Origin: Hericium rajendrae
Taxonomy: Eukaryota; Basidiomycota; Agaricomycetes; Russulales; Hericiaceae
Reading direction: 5' to 3'
Assembly (NCBI GenBank): GCA_033439255.1
Contig: CM065879.1
Coordinates: 2,088,501 to 2,152,500 of the forward strand
Length of the DNA stretch: 64,000 bases
Below are positions 44,823 to 56,817 of this stretch, one piece after another. Numbering within the stretch: position 1 is the stretch's first letter; each line of letters starts with the position of its first letter. The translations under genes and the position numbers were made by a program. Below the pieces are notes generated by a model. It did no database searches. It was not told where the DNA came from and saw only the letters and a list, made by a program, of their open reading frames with translations.

Positions 44823-46010
44823 TAAAGTTAGTAGAGACGAATTCCACTCATCGACGAGCTGTAGCGTTGCGTTTCATGTTCTCCTAGCATCTCTGACAGT
44901 GTCGCTCCCAAAATATACGATCGTTGGAACGTTCTTTCCCGCCGCCCTGCCCTCGTCACGTATGACGTGGATCATCACTTGAGCGACCTTCTCCGGGTCA
45001 CCGAGCTGCTTCCCGTCCACAGCTGCGCGGAGTACGTCAGGGTGGATTCGTGAAGTATGCACGGACGCCAAAGGTACCTTGAAGAGAGGCTTCTGCTCGC
45101 CCACACATCTCGCGTCAGTCTTCGATGCAATTCGTGGATACGTCACATCGCCCAAGGTACGATGAATGAGCTGCGGAAGAAGACGGGCTCGAAGAGGATG
45201 CTTCGCCGGCCAAAAGGTGCGATCTCATCATTGAGCATCATAGACAATGCTAGAGGGAGACAAAGAACGCAGATAAGGCACTGGGATGCTGAGAAGATAG
45301 ATGAGAAAGACGAACAGCGCATCGCGACTTTGGTGAATCCGTAGACACCAGATTTCACAATCGAACTGTGGAAAAAGAGGAAGTCAGAAACGTTGGCCCG
45401 TGGAGGGGGTTGAAATGGGAAACATACACCCAGCCCGCGAGAGAGCCGACTCAGGCAGTTGTGCCGGCCCTTCTGGCTCGCACGTAGGGCAGGTGCTCTT
45501 GCGACGTTCAAGGGGCCAAAGAGGTTTGTACTGTCTCATCGTGTCAGAAGGACCTCGAGAAATCATAAATTGCCTCTCACTCGAATTGATCATACGTTTC
45601 CTATGGCCTGCATCCGTGTTGGACAACAGCGCTCGATTAAGATCACCAGGTCAAGCCTACACGAACTCTTCTATAGCACCACCAATGAAGAAGCCTGCAT
45701 TATGGACGAGAACATCAACATGGTCATAGATCGCAACAGCTTCCTTCGCGACGGCATGGAGTCCGTCCAAGGGCGCCATTACCTCTGGTTCGAGGATCTC
45801 TGCGCCGAGCTGTTTTGAGACCATCCAACTTGACCATCGAGCGCGGGCGAGCAGTTGCGATGACACTGTCTCCACGTTTGAGAGCCTCGAGAGCGAGAAT
45901 GTGGCCGAGGCCAGAGCTGTAAAGCAATACTCAGAATGAGAACGCAATGGAAAGTGCGAATGAGCGTACGACGTGCGGGTGATGAGCCAGACAACCTGAG
46001 TGTTGGACAT
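44823..46010 (-). pseudogene. SDR pseudogene, full length with several lesions
   Basis: All seven SDR exon equivalents or their remains can be traced from ATG at 46010 (VVWLITRTS/SGLGH). Lesions: an extra A in the stretch equivalent to the LKQQGA region shifts frame in exon 2. A 2-nt loss in the LPYMRAR region shifts frame in exon 4. Near the end a change gives DARRT followed by TGA where the relative reads DAARVCNETLQRID. The cofactor TG reads TR (TRTSSGLG). YGFTK is still present. It is inactive as a gene. Confidence 0.75.
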
Positions 46011-46701
46011 GATTCAGACAATCCAAAGGTAGAGGGACACTGTCGTCCAGAGGTGCCGCGGAATAGTATTTGTAGACAGGACAGGCGCCTTCGTTCGACC
46101 AGGTCGAAGCTCCATAACGCATCCCGGGCGGGTGAGAACAACGCGTCTCATTAGTCGGACGACCCATCCTGGAATCTAGCAAATGCAAATTTGATGGTAG
46201 TGCAGTTAGACGAGCAACATGAAGATCGTGGATCCCCGATGACTTCAGCGTCATTCGCCATGGGGAAATCGTAAATGTCAAGCCAGGGCACGTACATGCG
46301 CAGAGTGGGTATAAGAAATGGGTGATCTCACATGGACCTGCAAGCAAACGCTCCACCAACGCGATCCCGAAATGATACGACAGTAGATCGTATGCCCATT
46401 GGTATTACGATGGTCGCCGTCAGCAATACGAATCGGAGGACACTGGCTTCTGTCTCCCTTTGAGGAGACAACGCGTGATAGTGGAGGGACACGAGCAAGC
46501 AAGCGTGAGAAAACGCAACATCTTGCTCAGTGCGGAGGTCTTCGGAAACCCCCAATTCATTGTCAACATGTATAACTGATGCAATCATGAAACGTGTCCC
46601 CAACATCGATATCCACGACATGCATACCATGAGATAGATATCACCACTCGAAACACGGCTACAGGGAACGTATACTCGACATATGACATATCTCGCCCGC
46701 G
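46011..46701. other. Intergenic region, nothing recognised
   Basis: Separates the accessory block from the AMSH gene. Short ORFs on both strands lack support. Confidence 0.4.
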
Positions 46702-49666
46702 CTAGTCAGATCGAATATCTACGATTTCCAGCGGCAGGTCTCTGATCTGAATGTGCCCCTTATCCGCATCCTTGAAATCCAGATGTCAGCTCTGCAGATA
46801 CAATAGAAGACAGAAAGACGTACTGTGTATATGGGTACCTCGGGATGGGGATGAAAAGCTTCTTTGATCTCGCAGTCTAGGATCGTCTGCAGGCCGGGCG
46901 GATCGGTTAATCGGAATATGCCAAAGCTGCAAAACACGTTAAAGACTGTACAAAACGATGTTCCAGGAGACGTACTTTGGTGTGGATTTAGGTGCGCAGA
47001 CGACGGCGAACGATTCCGGAAGCATGCGCTGGAAACCACAGTGCGTGTGCAGATCCACAGATGACATGAAACCTGCAACCCCGGATGGTCAGTAACAGTC
47101 TCAGCACAAAAGAACACCGAAGCTCACAAGACTGCGTTGGATGCGTATGGATCTGAGCACGATTCGCCCTATCAGCAAGCGCCCAGCAGTGCAACGCGGC
47201 GATAACGCACCCAACCAAGCGTAATCAGCGACCGCTCCTCCGTAAACTGCAGCACGAGCTCCTCCTCGTCCATCGTGCACGTGTCGCTCGTCGAGTGCTG
47301 TTTCGGAATCAGCAATGTCGTGACCTCGAACCGGCCCCCGCGGTCCTTTCCGAGCAGCAGCCCGCACGTCTCGCGGTTACGCTGCGTGTTGATCGCCGCG
47401 ATGGACACGAAGCGCGTGAGGCAGTCCCGCGGGAAGTATACCTGCTTCAGATCGCGCGAGACGGGATCCGTGCTGTGCTCTATCCGCGCCGAGGACTGAT
47501 GGCGGCGATGCGCCGGCTCTTTGGGTGGGAGCGGCGGCGGCGGCGGCGGCTGGCGGGACGAGGAGGGCTGCGCATGTGGGTATGGGGGCGCGCCGTATTG
47601 CTGTTGCTGCTGCACAGGCATGGACTGCCTGGGGAGGATATTTGAGTAGAGGCCCGATGCGGTCCCGGGCGGCACGAGTAGCAGACCGTGCTGCGAGGTG
47701 CCCACCATCGCGGGCTGGTGGAACATCGAGACCAGGGATGGGGTATATCCTTGCGCGATCTGGTGTTGCGACATGAGAGATGGGTATTGGATGGAGCCCA
47801 TGGAGGGCGGTGGGGGCGAGGTGGTGGTTATTGGCGGCTGGAGGGGGCTACAACGTGGCCGAGCGTCAATGTGAGCGATCGGGCCCTGTGCATCGAATGC
47901 GGAAGAAGACATACGTTCTCGCAGACCTGGGGCCGGATTCTCCTGGCCGCCTGACGCCAAGAATGCATGTGTGAGCAGTCGGAGGATGATCCTCAGATCG
48001 TGTCCACTCACCGGGTCGGACTCTCAAGCGGCATCTGAAGCGTCGGCCCGCCGTTTTCTGCCAGTGAAGGGAACATGGGCGGGCGCCTTGAGGGAGTCGC
48101 CACGCTTGCCTGGGGCATTGCGACAGCCTGCGACTGGGGCTGAGGAGCTGCGATGCTGGTGCTCTGGCGTGCTGCTTGGGCGGCGGCCTCGGCTTCCTGC
48201 TGGCGTCTGGCGATCCCCTCCGCCTCTCTCCGCCTGGCTTCCGTTCTCTGGTTCCGCTCTTCCTCCCTCCTCCGCTCTTCCTGCTCGCGGCTTGCCCTTT
48301 CGTACTCAAGCCTTCTCTGCTCAGCGCGCGCCCATTCCTCTTGCTGGGATACCTGTGCGGCCGAGGAGCTCCCTTCTCCGCGGCTGGGCGCATACCTCCT
48401 CCGCTCCTCATCTCTCCTCATGGCATCTTCGCGCGCCCTCCTCGCTAGCTCTTCGTCCTCCAGAGCCTGTCTGTATGGAGACGGCGTGCGCTTGTTATGC
48501 GCGGCAGAACCGCGACTTCTATGACTCGATGGTGTCGATGCACTCGATGCAGGCGTCACAGGCGTTCGGCCTCCCGGAGAAACATCAGAATACACACCGC
48601 GCCCGGTGTGACCCTGCTGTGTTGATATATAAACCTGGGGCGCGGCCGCATCGGGCTGCCTAGAGTAAGGAGATGGCTGCGTGGAGGTAGAGGGTTGGTG
48701 TTCTTGCCAGTTCTCATAGCGTTCCACAAGGGAGCTTTTGACTTCGCTGAGGAGGTCCAGGATCTCCTGCCCATGCTGTAATCAATCGATGATCATCAGC
48801 AACACTTTCAGATGCGACAGGCAGAGAATAAAAATAGAGACTATAACTGCCATAAAATGCCGGCCATAGGCTTTGTTACGCCTCGGAACACCCGGGACGC
48901 TCCAGTCAAATCCGGCAAGTACTTGACTGAGTGTCTGGTGCAGGATCACGATGAACCATAGAATCGCGATCTCATTCCGCACAGAAGGTACAGCGATCGA
49001 GCAAGATCTGAAGTTGTGCGGCGGCCTCCGCATCCAGCATCCGGTTCAGGAAGGACTGTTCCTAAAGCCTAAAACCACAAGCCCGGCAGCGCCGATCGGA
49101 TGACAGCGTCGCACGCGATGTCATATGCGCAATGGTGCGTAAAGAGCTCTGCATGCAAGATGTCATGAAGAACACAGGTCTGCGCTGAAACGCGGCGATG
49201 TGTGACGAGAATGCGCTGAGGCGGCTTTGCCCTGACGTTAGCGCACGCAGCTGCGCAGTACAAAAGTGCGCAAAGCGATCCCAATGTTGCGACCAGGATA
49301 GAGCAGCAGAGGACCGTAACAGCGACATCTGAAGGACATAGAAGACCAGAGGTATCCATGAACGAGGCAACTCACCAGACCCATGTTATGCCGCTGCTGT
49401 GAATTCAACAGAACTCTATAATCCTGGTGCGCCGGCAATCGCTCAAGCACGATGGTCGCGGCTCTCGCGAGCTCCACGAATGCATTCTCCAGATCACCTT
49501 GCTCGGCATACCTCTTCCCGGCACTTCTCGAGGACTCTGCTGTCCGAAGCCAGTGCTTCAGCGGCTTCTGGGGATCCCATGGGTCAGCCTTGGCTCGCTC
49601 GGCGAGTTCTGCGATGGATAGCGGTCGGCCGTTGGTATGGGTATATGATGCCGTAGAGGGACTCAT
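46702..49666 (-). CDS. AMSH/STAM-binding-protein-like JAMM deubiquitinase, 661 aa
   Basis: Seven exons: 49666-49376, 48775-48012, 47847-47211, 47152-47128, 47072-46976, 46926-46824, 46770-46702. The N-terminal USP8-dimerisation/MIT-like helices ([43 protein letters not shown]) join [20 protein letters not shown] after a 600-bp intron. A Gln/Arg/Glu-rich coiled coil and Pro/Gln-rich linker follow. The catalytic MPN+ domain has Glu in [10 protein letters not shown], His566 and His568 in IHTHP and Asp579 in SSVD, i.e. the zinc-binding JAMM motif, then [22 protein letters not shown] enzymes cleave Lys63-linked ubiquitin at endosomes. The 25-nt exon 4 carries the two zinc histidines. Confidence 0.9.
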
Positions 49667-51511
49667 ATCAAGGGCGAAAAATCTAAAGAGATGGTGTAGG
49701 GGAGAAAAACAAGAGCTGAGACGCAGAGGTTGGCCGGCTGAGGTCAAGCACAGCTGCCGATATATAGGGAAATATTTCACGTGACCGGGTGGCACCACAA
49801 CAGTCGGGCCATGTTTAGGCGCCCGTTTGCAGCTCGTAACATACACCGCTCGGGATTTAATTTTACGTGTCGAAGATGTGGGATCGGGTTGTGCACCCCA
49901 AAACTTGTTCAGGTATTCGGATGGTTTGATCAGAGAAGGATCTTCGGCAGTGCGATTGGCCAGACTCGAGTATGCAAGCCGCGAGTGGGTCGATCGATCT
50001 ATATGCCGTCTGTAGTTTACAGAGCAGTGTTGTATCTTGTACAAGCGTGATAATCTAGTATCGAAGCAGCGGGATGTGATACAGGCGATGGAAGGATGGC
50101 TCTGTTTTTTTTCTCATGCACTAAGAATGTTATAATTTGTTGCTCCGGGAAGCGGAGCCTGAGCGGCGACAGCTGGCAAGGGGTGGAAACAGGTGCAGAG
50201 GAATTACGAAAATTCGGCTAGCGATCTGATAGAGTAAAGATACCCAAGCTCAATGATCACCCGACCACGCTGTGAAAGGCCGAGCTGGTTTGATCTGGGG
50301 CTCTGGCAAGCAGAAGGGCCTAACTTGCTTCCGGCAAGGACGTGGAGGGTCGAATTAGTAGCTTAGAATGCTACAAGGGACTCTCAAGGCTCCAGACCTG
50401 GACTCCATTAGACGGTGAATAGATCAAAATTAGATGATACATTGTCAGTGCGTGGTGCTAAAGCATATGACGTACGAAGGCTCGAGGCAAATGAGAGGGC
50501 ATTGGATAACATCACGACGTGTACTGAATCTCTCAAAGTCTCGAAGCGTAAGTAGAGCTGAGGTCGATGGACTATTTGACAAGATGAACCGGGTCTGGAT
50601 CAGTGCTTGAGATGAAGAGTAAGTACTTGCCGAGGTTCACAGTCACACGACTGGCGTGAATATTGCCAACAGAACTTGGACCCCGACAAACCTCGGCGTA
50701 TTGCATTTATATTCACAAAGTCGTCATTTCCATCATGAGAGCAAGAGTCACGGGGCCGACAGCTTATAGGCAGCGGGAAAGAGCGACGAATGGAGGGGCA
50801 GCTGGCTCTGGCTTGCTGTGCCTACAACGAGCAGCCTGTAAAATGGGGAAAAATTGCTGATGGATTCGTCAATTGGCATGCCGCGTTAACAGAGAGGAGA
50901 ATAGAGAGTTTTTGCAACGGGTTGAACTCGGACTTGGAATCGACTGGTGGAGCGCCAAGTCGAACTGATCTCCCGACGCTCGACTGGGATCTTTGAATTG
51001 GAGCGGCGCCGGTCGTTGACATAATCGGCTTGCCAGTCACTCTACCTGCAATGCGTACCCTCCCTCGCACTGTCGGCGGCGCGAGCGCACTGTGAACCTG
51101 CGGGACGTTCCCTCAAGACGATGTCTGAGAGGTCTGACGAGCTTCGTGGAGGAGCTTGAAGATTGGCAGTGGCCAGTGAAGCTTAAAGTTACAGATGTTC
51201 TTACAGCTCACGGCGGGATCTTGGATGCTCCGAGCTCGAGCCGTGCTAGGGTTTGACTGTGGAGCGGTTGGGTTCGCGGTGGCTGTCAGTTGGAATGGGT
51301 TGCAAAAACTCTCTAATCAAAAGTCCCCACCACGTTCACAGCTGTCAGCTGCCCACAGCACCGCAGGCGTTGGATAAGATCTAGAGAAGAGAAGCTGGTC
51401 AGGAACGAAGCCTTTGGACAACACGGCCAAATAGCTTTCCTTTCTGGGAACTCAACGTCAACGCCAGATGGGAAAGCCGGAAGCAATGCACCCGCAGCGC
51501 CGCCCACCACC
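49667..51511. other. Divergent intergenic region AMSH/GPAT
   Basis: About 1.85 kb with no supported gene. A GCTAGGGTTTGAC motif occurs at 51247. The last 150 bp are probably the acyltransferase leader. Confidence 0.45.
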
Positions 51512-54230
51512 ATGCCTGCAGACCCTGCCCCCCTCCCACAGTCCTCCCAAGTAGCGTACGATGCCGCCGTCGTGTTCCTCAGGACCATCCTCAACATCTT
51601 CTTCCGGGAAATCCGGCCCAGAGGGGCGTTCAATATCCCCCGCACTGGCCCCGTGATCTTCGTCGGCGCACCGCATCATAACCAAGTACGCCAGTGCTGC
51701 AGTATCGTATTGAGAAGTGCTAAATCGATGTATCTTAGTTTCTTGACTTGTTACTTGCGCTGGAAGTGTATAAGGAGACACGTCGACGGGTACAATTCTT
51801 GGTGGCTGCGAAGAGCATGCAGCGGAATGTCATTGGACAACTAGCGCACCTGTTGTCAAGCAGTGCGTTTGTGGTCTTGATGTTTCAATTCCTGATTAAT
51901 ATTGCCGCCAGTCCCCGTCGTCCGTGCCGCCGACAATGCCAAACGTGGGACCGGCCTCGTTTACCTCTCTCCGGAGGACCCGTGCCTCATCCTCGGGGAG
52001 GGTACCAAGTTTACGTCTGAGTTCACCCCGAGGATGCAGATCATGCTGCCTAAGGCGGCGTCCTCTATGGTAGCAGAAGTGACGGAAGTCATCTCGGACA
52101 CGCAGCTGCGGATTAAGAAAGAATTCGGCGGCGAGAGCGGCAAGGGCACAGCACGCTTGCGCGAAAAGCAGGCGGAGCTGAAGGAGACGGGCATTTCTGG
52201 ATTCGAATTTAAGACGCTTCCTTTTGTTGACCAGCAGGACATGTACCGGCATGTGTATCAGCGACTTACGGAAGGGGGCTGCATTGGCATCTTCCCAGAA
52301 GGTCTGCGCTCTCTTCGGTTTCCCATCTCTGCCTTCTCACACATGTGTCACAGGAGGGAGCCATGACCGAACGGATCTGCTTCCGTTGAAAGCGGGAGTG
52401 TCCATCATGGCTCTCGGCGCTATGGCAAACGACCCGAACTTGAAAGTCCAGATCGTCCCCGTTGGCCTCTCCTACTTCCATGCACACCGCTTCCGGTCGC
52501 GTGCCGTCGTGGAATTTGGTTCTGCAATGGAAGTACCCGCCGAATATGTCGAGATGTTCAAGCAAGGCGGTCCTCAGAAGAAGGAAGCTGTCAGCAAGCT
52601 TTTGGACCTCATCTACGACGGTCTGAAGACAGTCACTGTACGCGCGCCTGATTATGATACGCTCATGGTAGATCTTGATACTGCGCGCGGGTTTCAAAAA
52701 TTCATCTTCGTTTCCAGGTCATTCAAGCAGCTCGCCGTTTGTACCAGCCGCCCGGCCAGCACTTAACATTAGGACAAGTCGTCGAGTTGAACAGGCGATT
52801 CCTCGCGGCCTACGAACGCTTCAAGGATGAGCCACGTGTGCAGGCTCTGCGAACAAGGGTCATGAAATATAACCGTCTTCTGCTCGATCTGGGGCTACGG
52901 GATCATCAGGTTCGTGCATCTTTGTCGTCGCGAAGGACTGTTGACCGATGTGCATGCTGCATGGCGGCATAGGTTCCACGAGCGCAGAAGGCGAACTGGA
53001 AGACGCTCAGTTTGTTCCTCTATCGACTGGGTCTGCTGAGTGTCTGGACAGTCCTGGCGCTTCCTGGCGTCATCTTGAACGGGCCCATTTTCCTGCTTGC
53101 GTCCATCATCTCAAAGCAGAAGGCCAAAGGTAACCCTGTCATTCATGTCACGTCCTCATAAGCTCATTATGTGTTACAGAGGCACTCGCTGCATCTTCCG
53201 TTAAGATTGCCGGCCGTGACGTCCTGGCGACCTGGAAAGTCCTCATTTCACTCGTCTTCACGCCCATCCTGTATGGATTGTACGCCTTCCTGGCTACATT
53301 CATCGCTGTTAAAGCAAATGCGCCGCTCGCATGGCGCATCTGGACTCCATTTTTGGTCATCGCAGCCCTCCCATGCATTGGTTACGCTGCTCTCAAATTC
53401 GGTGAAGCCGGCATGGATGTCCTGAAGTAACTCTTTGATGCATTCGTTCTGTGCCGATCGCTGATGAATGTCTGGATTCTGCAAGGTCGCTGAGACCCCT
53501 TGTGATCACACTCGTCCCGGGACAGCACCGCATTCTGGACCGTGTCAAGCGCATGCGGATAGAGCTGACCGAGGAGCTCACAGACGTCATCAACGAGTTC
53601 GGGCCTAAGATGTATGACGACTTCGACAAGGTATGGCATGAGCTGCCCCCCGCGTTCTATTCTTGACCTGTCCATCAGTTCCGCATGGTTCCGTCTGCAA
53701 GCGTCCCGCCATCGTCGGGCACGCCAGGCATCTGGCGCCGCAAGAGCGGTGTCGGCGCCGTAGATGCCCAAGGCAACCTCCTCGTGCACCCCATGGTATA
53801 TTCGTCCTCCTCCATTCCGTCCCACGCACAGGCTAATGTCAGCATTCAGACCTGGCTCGACGAACGTCTGTTCGGATGGAGCCGCAGTGCCTCCCGCGGC
53901 ACGAGCGCCTGGGCAGGCGGCCCCACCGACATCAGCCGCGCCGCGACGCCCGACACGTCCGACGACGAGGACACGGGTGACTACGACGACGTGCTCGGCA
54001 TCGTGCGCCCCGACGGCTCGGTCACGCCCAGCCGGCACCGCTCGCGCAGCCACCACAGCTCGTATGCGGACCTGCAGAAGCTCCGCGCGGCGGTCGGCGC
54101 GCAGGACAAGCCGGCGCTCTTGTCGCCGCTGTCGGCGGCATTCCCGCCGGGGCAGGCGCAGCAGGGACAGGACGGCCTGCGACATCGGGAGGGCCGTCAG
54201 GACGGCGAGAGCGAGGGGAAGACGGGGTGA
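51512..54230 (+). CDS. Glycerol-3-phosphate/dihydroxyacetone-phosphate acyltransferase, Gpt2/Sct1 type, 764 aa
   Basis: Nine exons: 51512-51685, 51739-51862, 51912-52301, 52354-52667, 52718-52909, 52973-53129, 53180-53426, 53486-53630, 53679-54230. Catalytic motif I H-x4-D (His56 to Asp61 in HHNQFLD) and motif III GIFPEGGSHDR (225-235), then LLPLKAGVSIMALGAM, as in yeast Gpt2/Sct1, the first enzymes of phospholipid and triacylglycerol synthesis at the ER. Membrane segments are seen in LGLLSVWTVLALPGVIL, LISLVFTPILYGLYAFLATF and TPFLVIAALPCIGYAAL. The C-terminal 180 residues are Ser/Asp-rich and probably a regulatory tail. ATG at 51512 sits just before the conserved NIFFREIRPRG. Confidence 0.92.
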
Positions 54231-54299
54231 CGGGGGTTCGTGGTGTTGGTTCATGGACAGGTGCACGTTTTATACTTTCCATTTTAGAGTGCTGTGTGT

Positions 54300-55270
54300 G
54301 CGTTGACGAGGTGTAGCCTATTCTATTGTAAGCGTCACAATGTATTGTGCGTATATATATCTGTCGCGCCGTATTGACCGAGCTACTGAGGGAGTCATAT
54401 ACCCTTTTCCAAGCACCATCTGAATTGCAGTCAATGCCGCCGCCGGCCACCCCATTATAGCAGATGAATTCCACATCCTATTCTGGGCCGTGGACTGTCG
54501 CCCTGCGACAACTGAAGCGACAGACAGGACATTCCTAGACTGGTGACCGTCTCTCGTACACAATGACGGACGAGTCGAGAGGACATTCCGTTTCGTTTTT
54601 CTTTTTGGTGTCACAGGGCGTCTTAAGGCGACAACACGCGACACAAAGCCGGTGTGTCAATATATCTTGCTGGTATTGTAACTCTCAGTGAACTCCATCG
54701 AGCTCTCTCAGATGGTTTTGGGTCGCACCTTATCGTAAGGAACACATTCAAGGCTTCTTGCCGTTTTCGGGTCGCAGGTTGTCGCAAGCAACAACTCGTG
54801 ATACGGATATGGACTTTCTACTGTTTCTGGTCGCGGATTGTCGCAAGGAAACAACTCAAGAGACAGCCTGATATGCATAGATCGGGCATCACAAGGGCGA
54901 CAACTGGAGATATAACGGTACTTACGGATGATGTCCTACCGTTTGCAGGTTGCAGCTTGTCGCAAAGAAACAATCCAAGGTACAAATATGGGCTTCCTCC
55001 CATTTTTGGGTCGCGGGTTGTCGCAATGCAACATCTGGACATGCATACGAGTACGGACGAGGTCCCACCATTTTCAGCTTACAGTTGTCGCAGGACAGCA
55101 ACTTGCGATACGAATATGGATGACTTCCTACCATTCCCGGGTCGAGGATTGTTGCTCCAGCGTCGACTTGCAGCTGGACAACAACTTCTGCAGATGTAAA
55201 TATGGACAACATCCTACCGTTTTCGGGTCACGGGTTGTCGTAAGCAAACAACCTATGAAAATACTTTTCC
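54300..55270. repeat. Degenerate minisatellite between convergent genes
   Basis: From about 54700 to 55260 a unit of roughly 65-75 bp recurs about eight times with many changes. Its core is TTTTCGGGTCGCGGGTTGTC followed by GCAAGCAACAACTC and ATACGAATATGGAC. A more divergent relative (GGACTGTCGCCCTGCGACAAC) is at 54490-54520 and 54615-54650. No ORF crosses it with coding character. It fills the space between the acyltransferase stop (54230) and the hydrolase stop (55518). Confidence 0.72.
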
Positions 55271-55517
55271 CATGCTGCTCTCAAGGTTCTAATGATACTT
55301 TGTTCTGCCTTTCTTCAAAGTCTCTTGCTTAGACCTCCTGCATGTCAGCCATCAGAAACGCAAAGCAGGACCAGGTGGTAACCTCATTTATCAAAATATA
55401 TCTGCGCATTGGGGGAGTCAGCATGCACCAACATGAATGACAAGCTGCTCACGAAGCTCACCTTCACATGGTTATTATTAATTATATCCAACCCTGACCC
55501 TAATACCCATGGTGGAT

Positions 55518-56817
55518 CTACAATTTGCCCTTCGCAGGCTCTGTCTGCCAGACGCCTGTCTTCAGCCGCCGCTGCTTGTGCAGTTCCCACCACTGCAGAA
55601 TGGCATCGACGACCTCACCACGACGCTGCGCCACCAGAAGATTTAGGACCCTCCGTTCGGGCGAAAAAAAGCACGCAGCTTACCCCCGTGAAGTTATGAT
55701 CGGCTTCTTCGATGAAGTACAGATTGTGCGTGCCCGGCGCGCGCGCGCCGAGGATCTGCGCGTAGATGACCGCGTCGTATCTGTCGCATGTGTGCCTCAG
55801 CGGGCAGCTGCGCGACGCGAACCGTGGAAAGCGGACGCGACTCACGGCGGGACCACGGCGTCCTGCATGCCGTGCACGGTGAGCACATCGGTGTGCGCGG
55901 GGAACTGCGTGCGCACGACGTCCGCTTTCCACGCCGGCCCCTTCGCAAACTCGGCGGGCCAGATGCGCTTCGTGACGCGCTGCCGCGCGATCACGACCTC
56001 GTCGTCGTAGTAGCCCTTCTGCGCGAAGGAGGCACCGTACTTCTCAGCCAGCGCTGCGGCGCACGTTCAGGAACCTCCAGCAGCACGTCGCGCATGCCAT
56101 GAATACAATTCACGCACCGGATAACCTCTATGAAATAGAGACGTCCGTCAGCGCCGAGGTCATGTCAGATTGCAGCGACTGTGTTCCGCTTACTTCCATT
56201 CGGTATCGCGCAGACGCGTTCACGAAGGCCGGGACGCGCCTGCCGCGCTCGGACGTGCAGAGCCAGGTGAACGCAGCGATGGCGCCCCTCGAGTGCCCGA
56301 CGACCAGCACGACGTCGTAGCCAAACGCGGCCGCCAGATGTTGCGCGACGAGTTCGATGTCTTGCACGTCCTCCGCGAAGCCGCCGGACACGTATCTGCC
56401 TGATGACTCGAAATTCCCCCTGGGCCGCACCCGAACATGCACTCGTCAGAATAATGAACGAGCCTGCGACATGGCGTACATACCTGAAATCAAAGCGAAA
56501 TGAATCGAGCGGCAGACGCTGCGCGAGGTCTTTCTGGAAGACATAGTCCTTGTGTCTGATGGCGGCACACATCAGCACGCCGCCGGCGGAGACGCAGGCT
56601 CAAGCCACACCCGAAGTTTCCGTGCAGGATCTGCAGGCCCGCGATCAGTATCTCTATATGAGGTGCCGGATGGATTTAGAGTACGCACCAGGGCGATCTT
56701 ACGGCCCTTCGTCGGCTGGTCTGGCTCGAGCTGTTCCAGAACGCCCACAAGGATCGCACCAGTCTCCAGTGGGTGTGCGATGGATATCTTTGCTGAAATT
56801 CGTGCGGGAGTCGACAT
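55518..56817 (-). CDS. Alpha/beta hydrolase, 289 aa
   Basis: Eight exons: 56817-56689, 56630-56611, 56555-56484, 56419-56194, 56127-56118, 56053-55846, 55780-55684, 55625-55518. Splicing restores LHGNFGHKDYVFQKDLAQRL (oxyanion-hole HG), LPLDSFRFDFRGNFESSG, the nucleophile elbow GHSRG (Ser117), VLTVHGMQDAVVPP (acid Asp) and EEADHNFTG (His). This is a small serine-hydrolase family known in fungi and plants, with uncharacterised ester substrates; no signal peptide. Exon 5 is only 10 nt and exon 2 only 20 nt; the 10-nt exon is the least certain piece but gives the needed phase. Divergent from the carnosine methyltransferase gene. Confidence 0.82.

Larger units (their letters stand above)
39500..46010. 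repeat. Cassette copy 2 of the ~6 kb tandem duplication (A8-B5-C2-SDR pseudogene)
   Basis: Same order and orientation as 33.4-39.4 kb. Here the SDR part extends to exon 1, whereas copy 1 lost it, so the ancestral cassette probably carried a complete SDR. The left end starts near GGTTAGGGTT at 39541. Boundaries approximate. Confidence 0.75.

Noticed and set aside
1-46010. Mating-type (homeodomain) locus
   Set aside because: Repeated transcription-factor-like gene pairs recall HD1/HD2 loci, but the B proteins have no homeodomain WFxNxR motif, the pairs are convergent rather than divergent, and the usual neighbours such as mitochondrial intermediate peptidase are absent.
46328-46630. 100-codon minus-strand ORF upstream of the SDR pseudogene
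   Set aside because: No paralogue, no domain and no splice-consistent extension.
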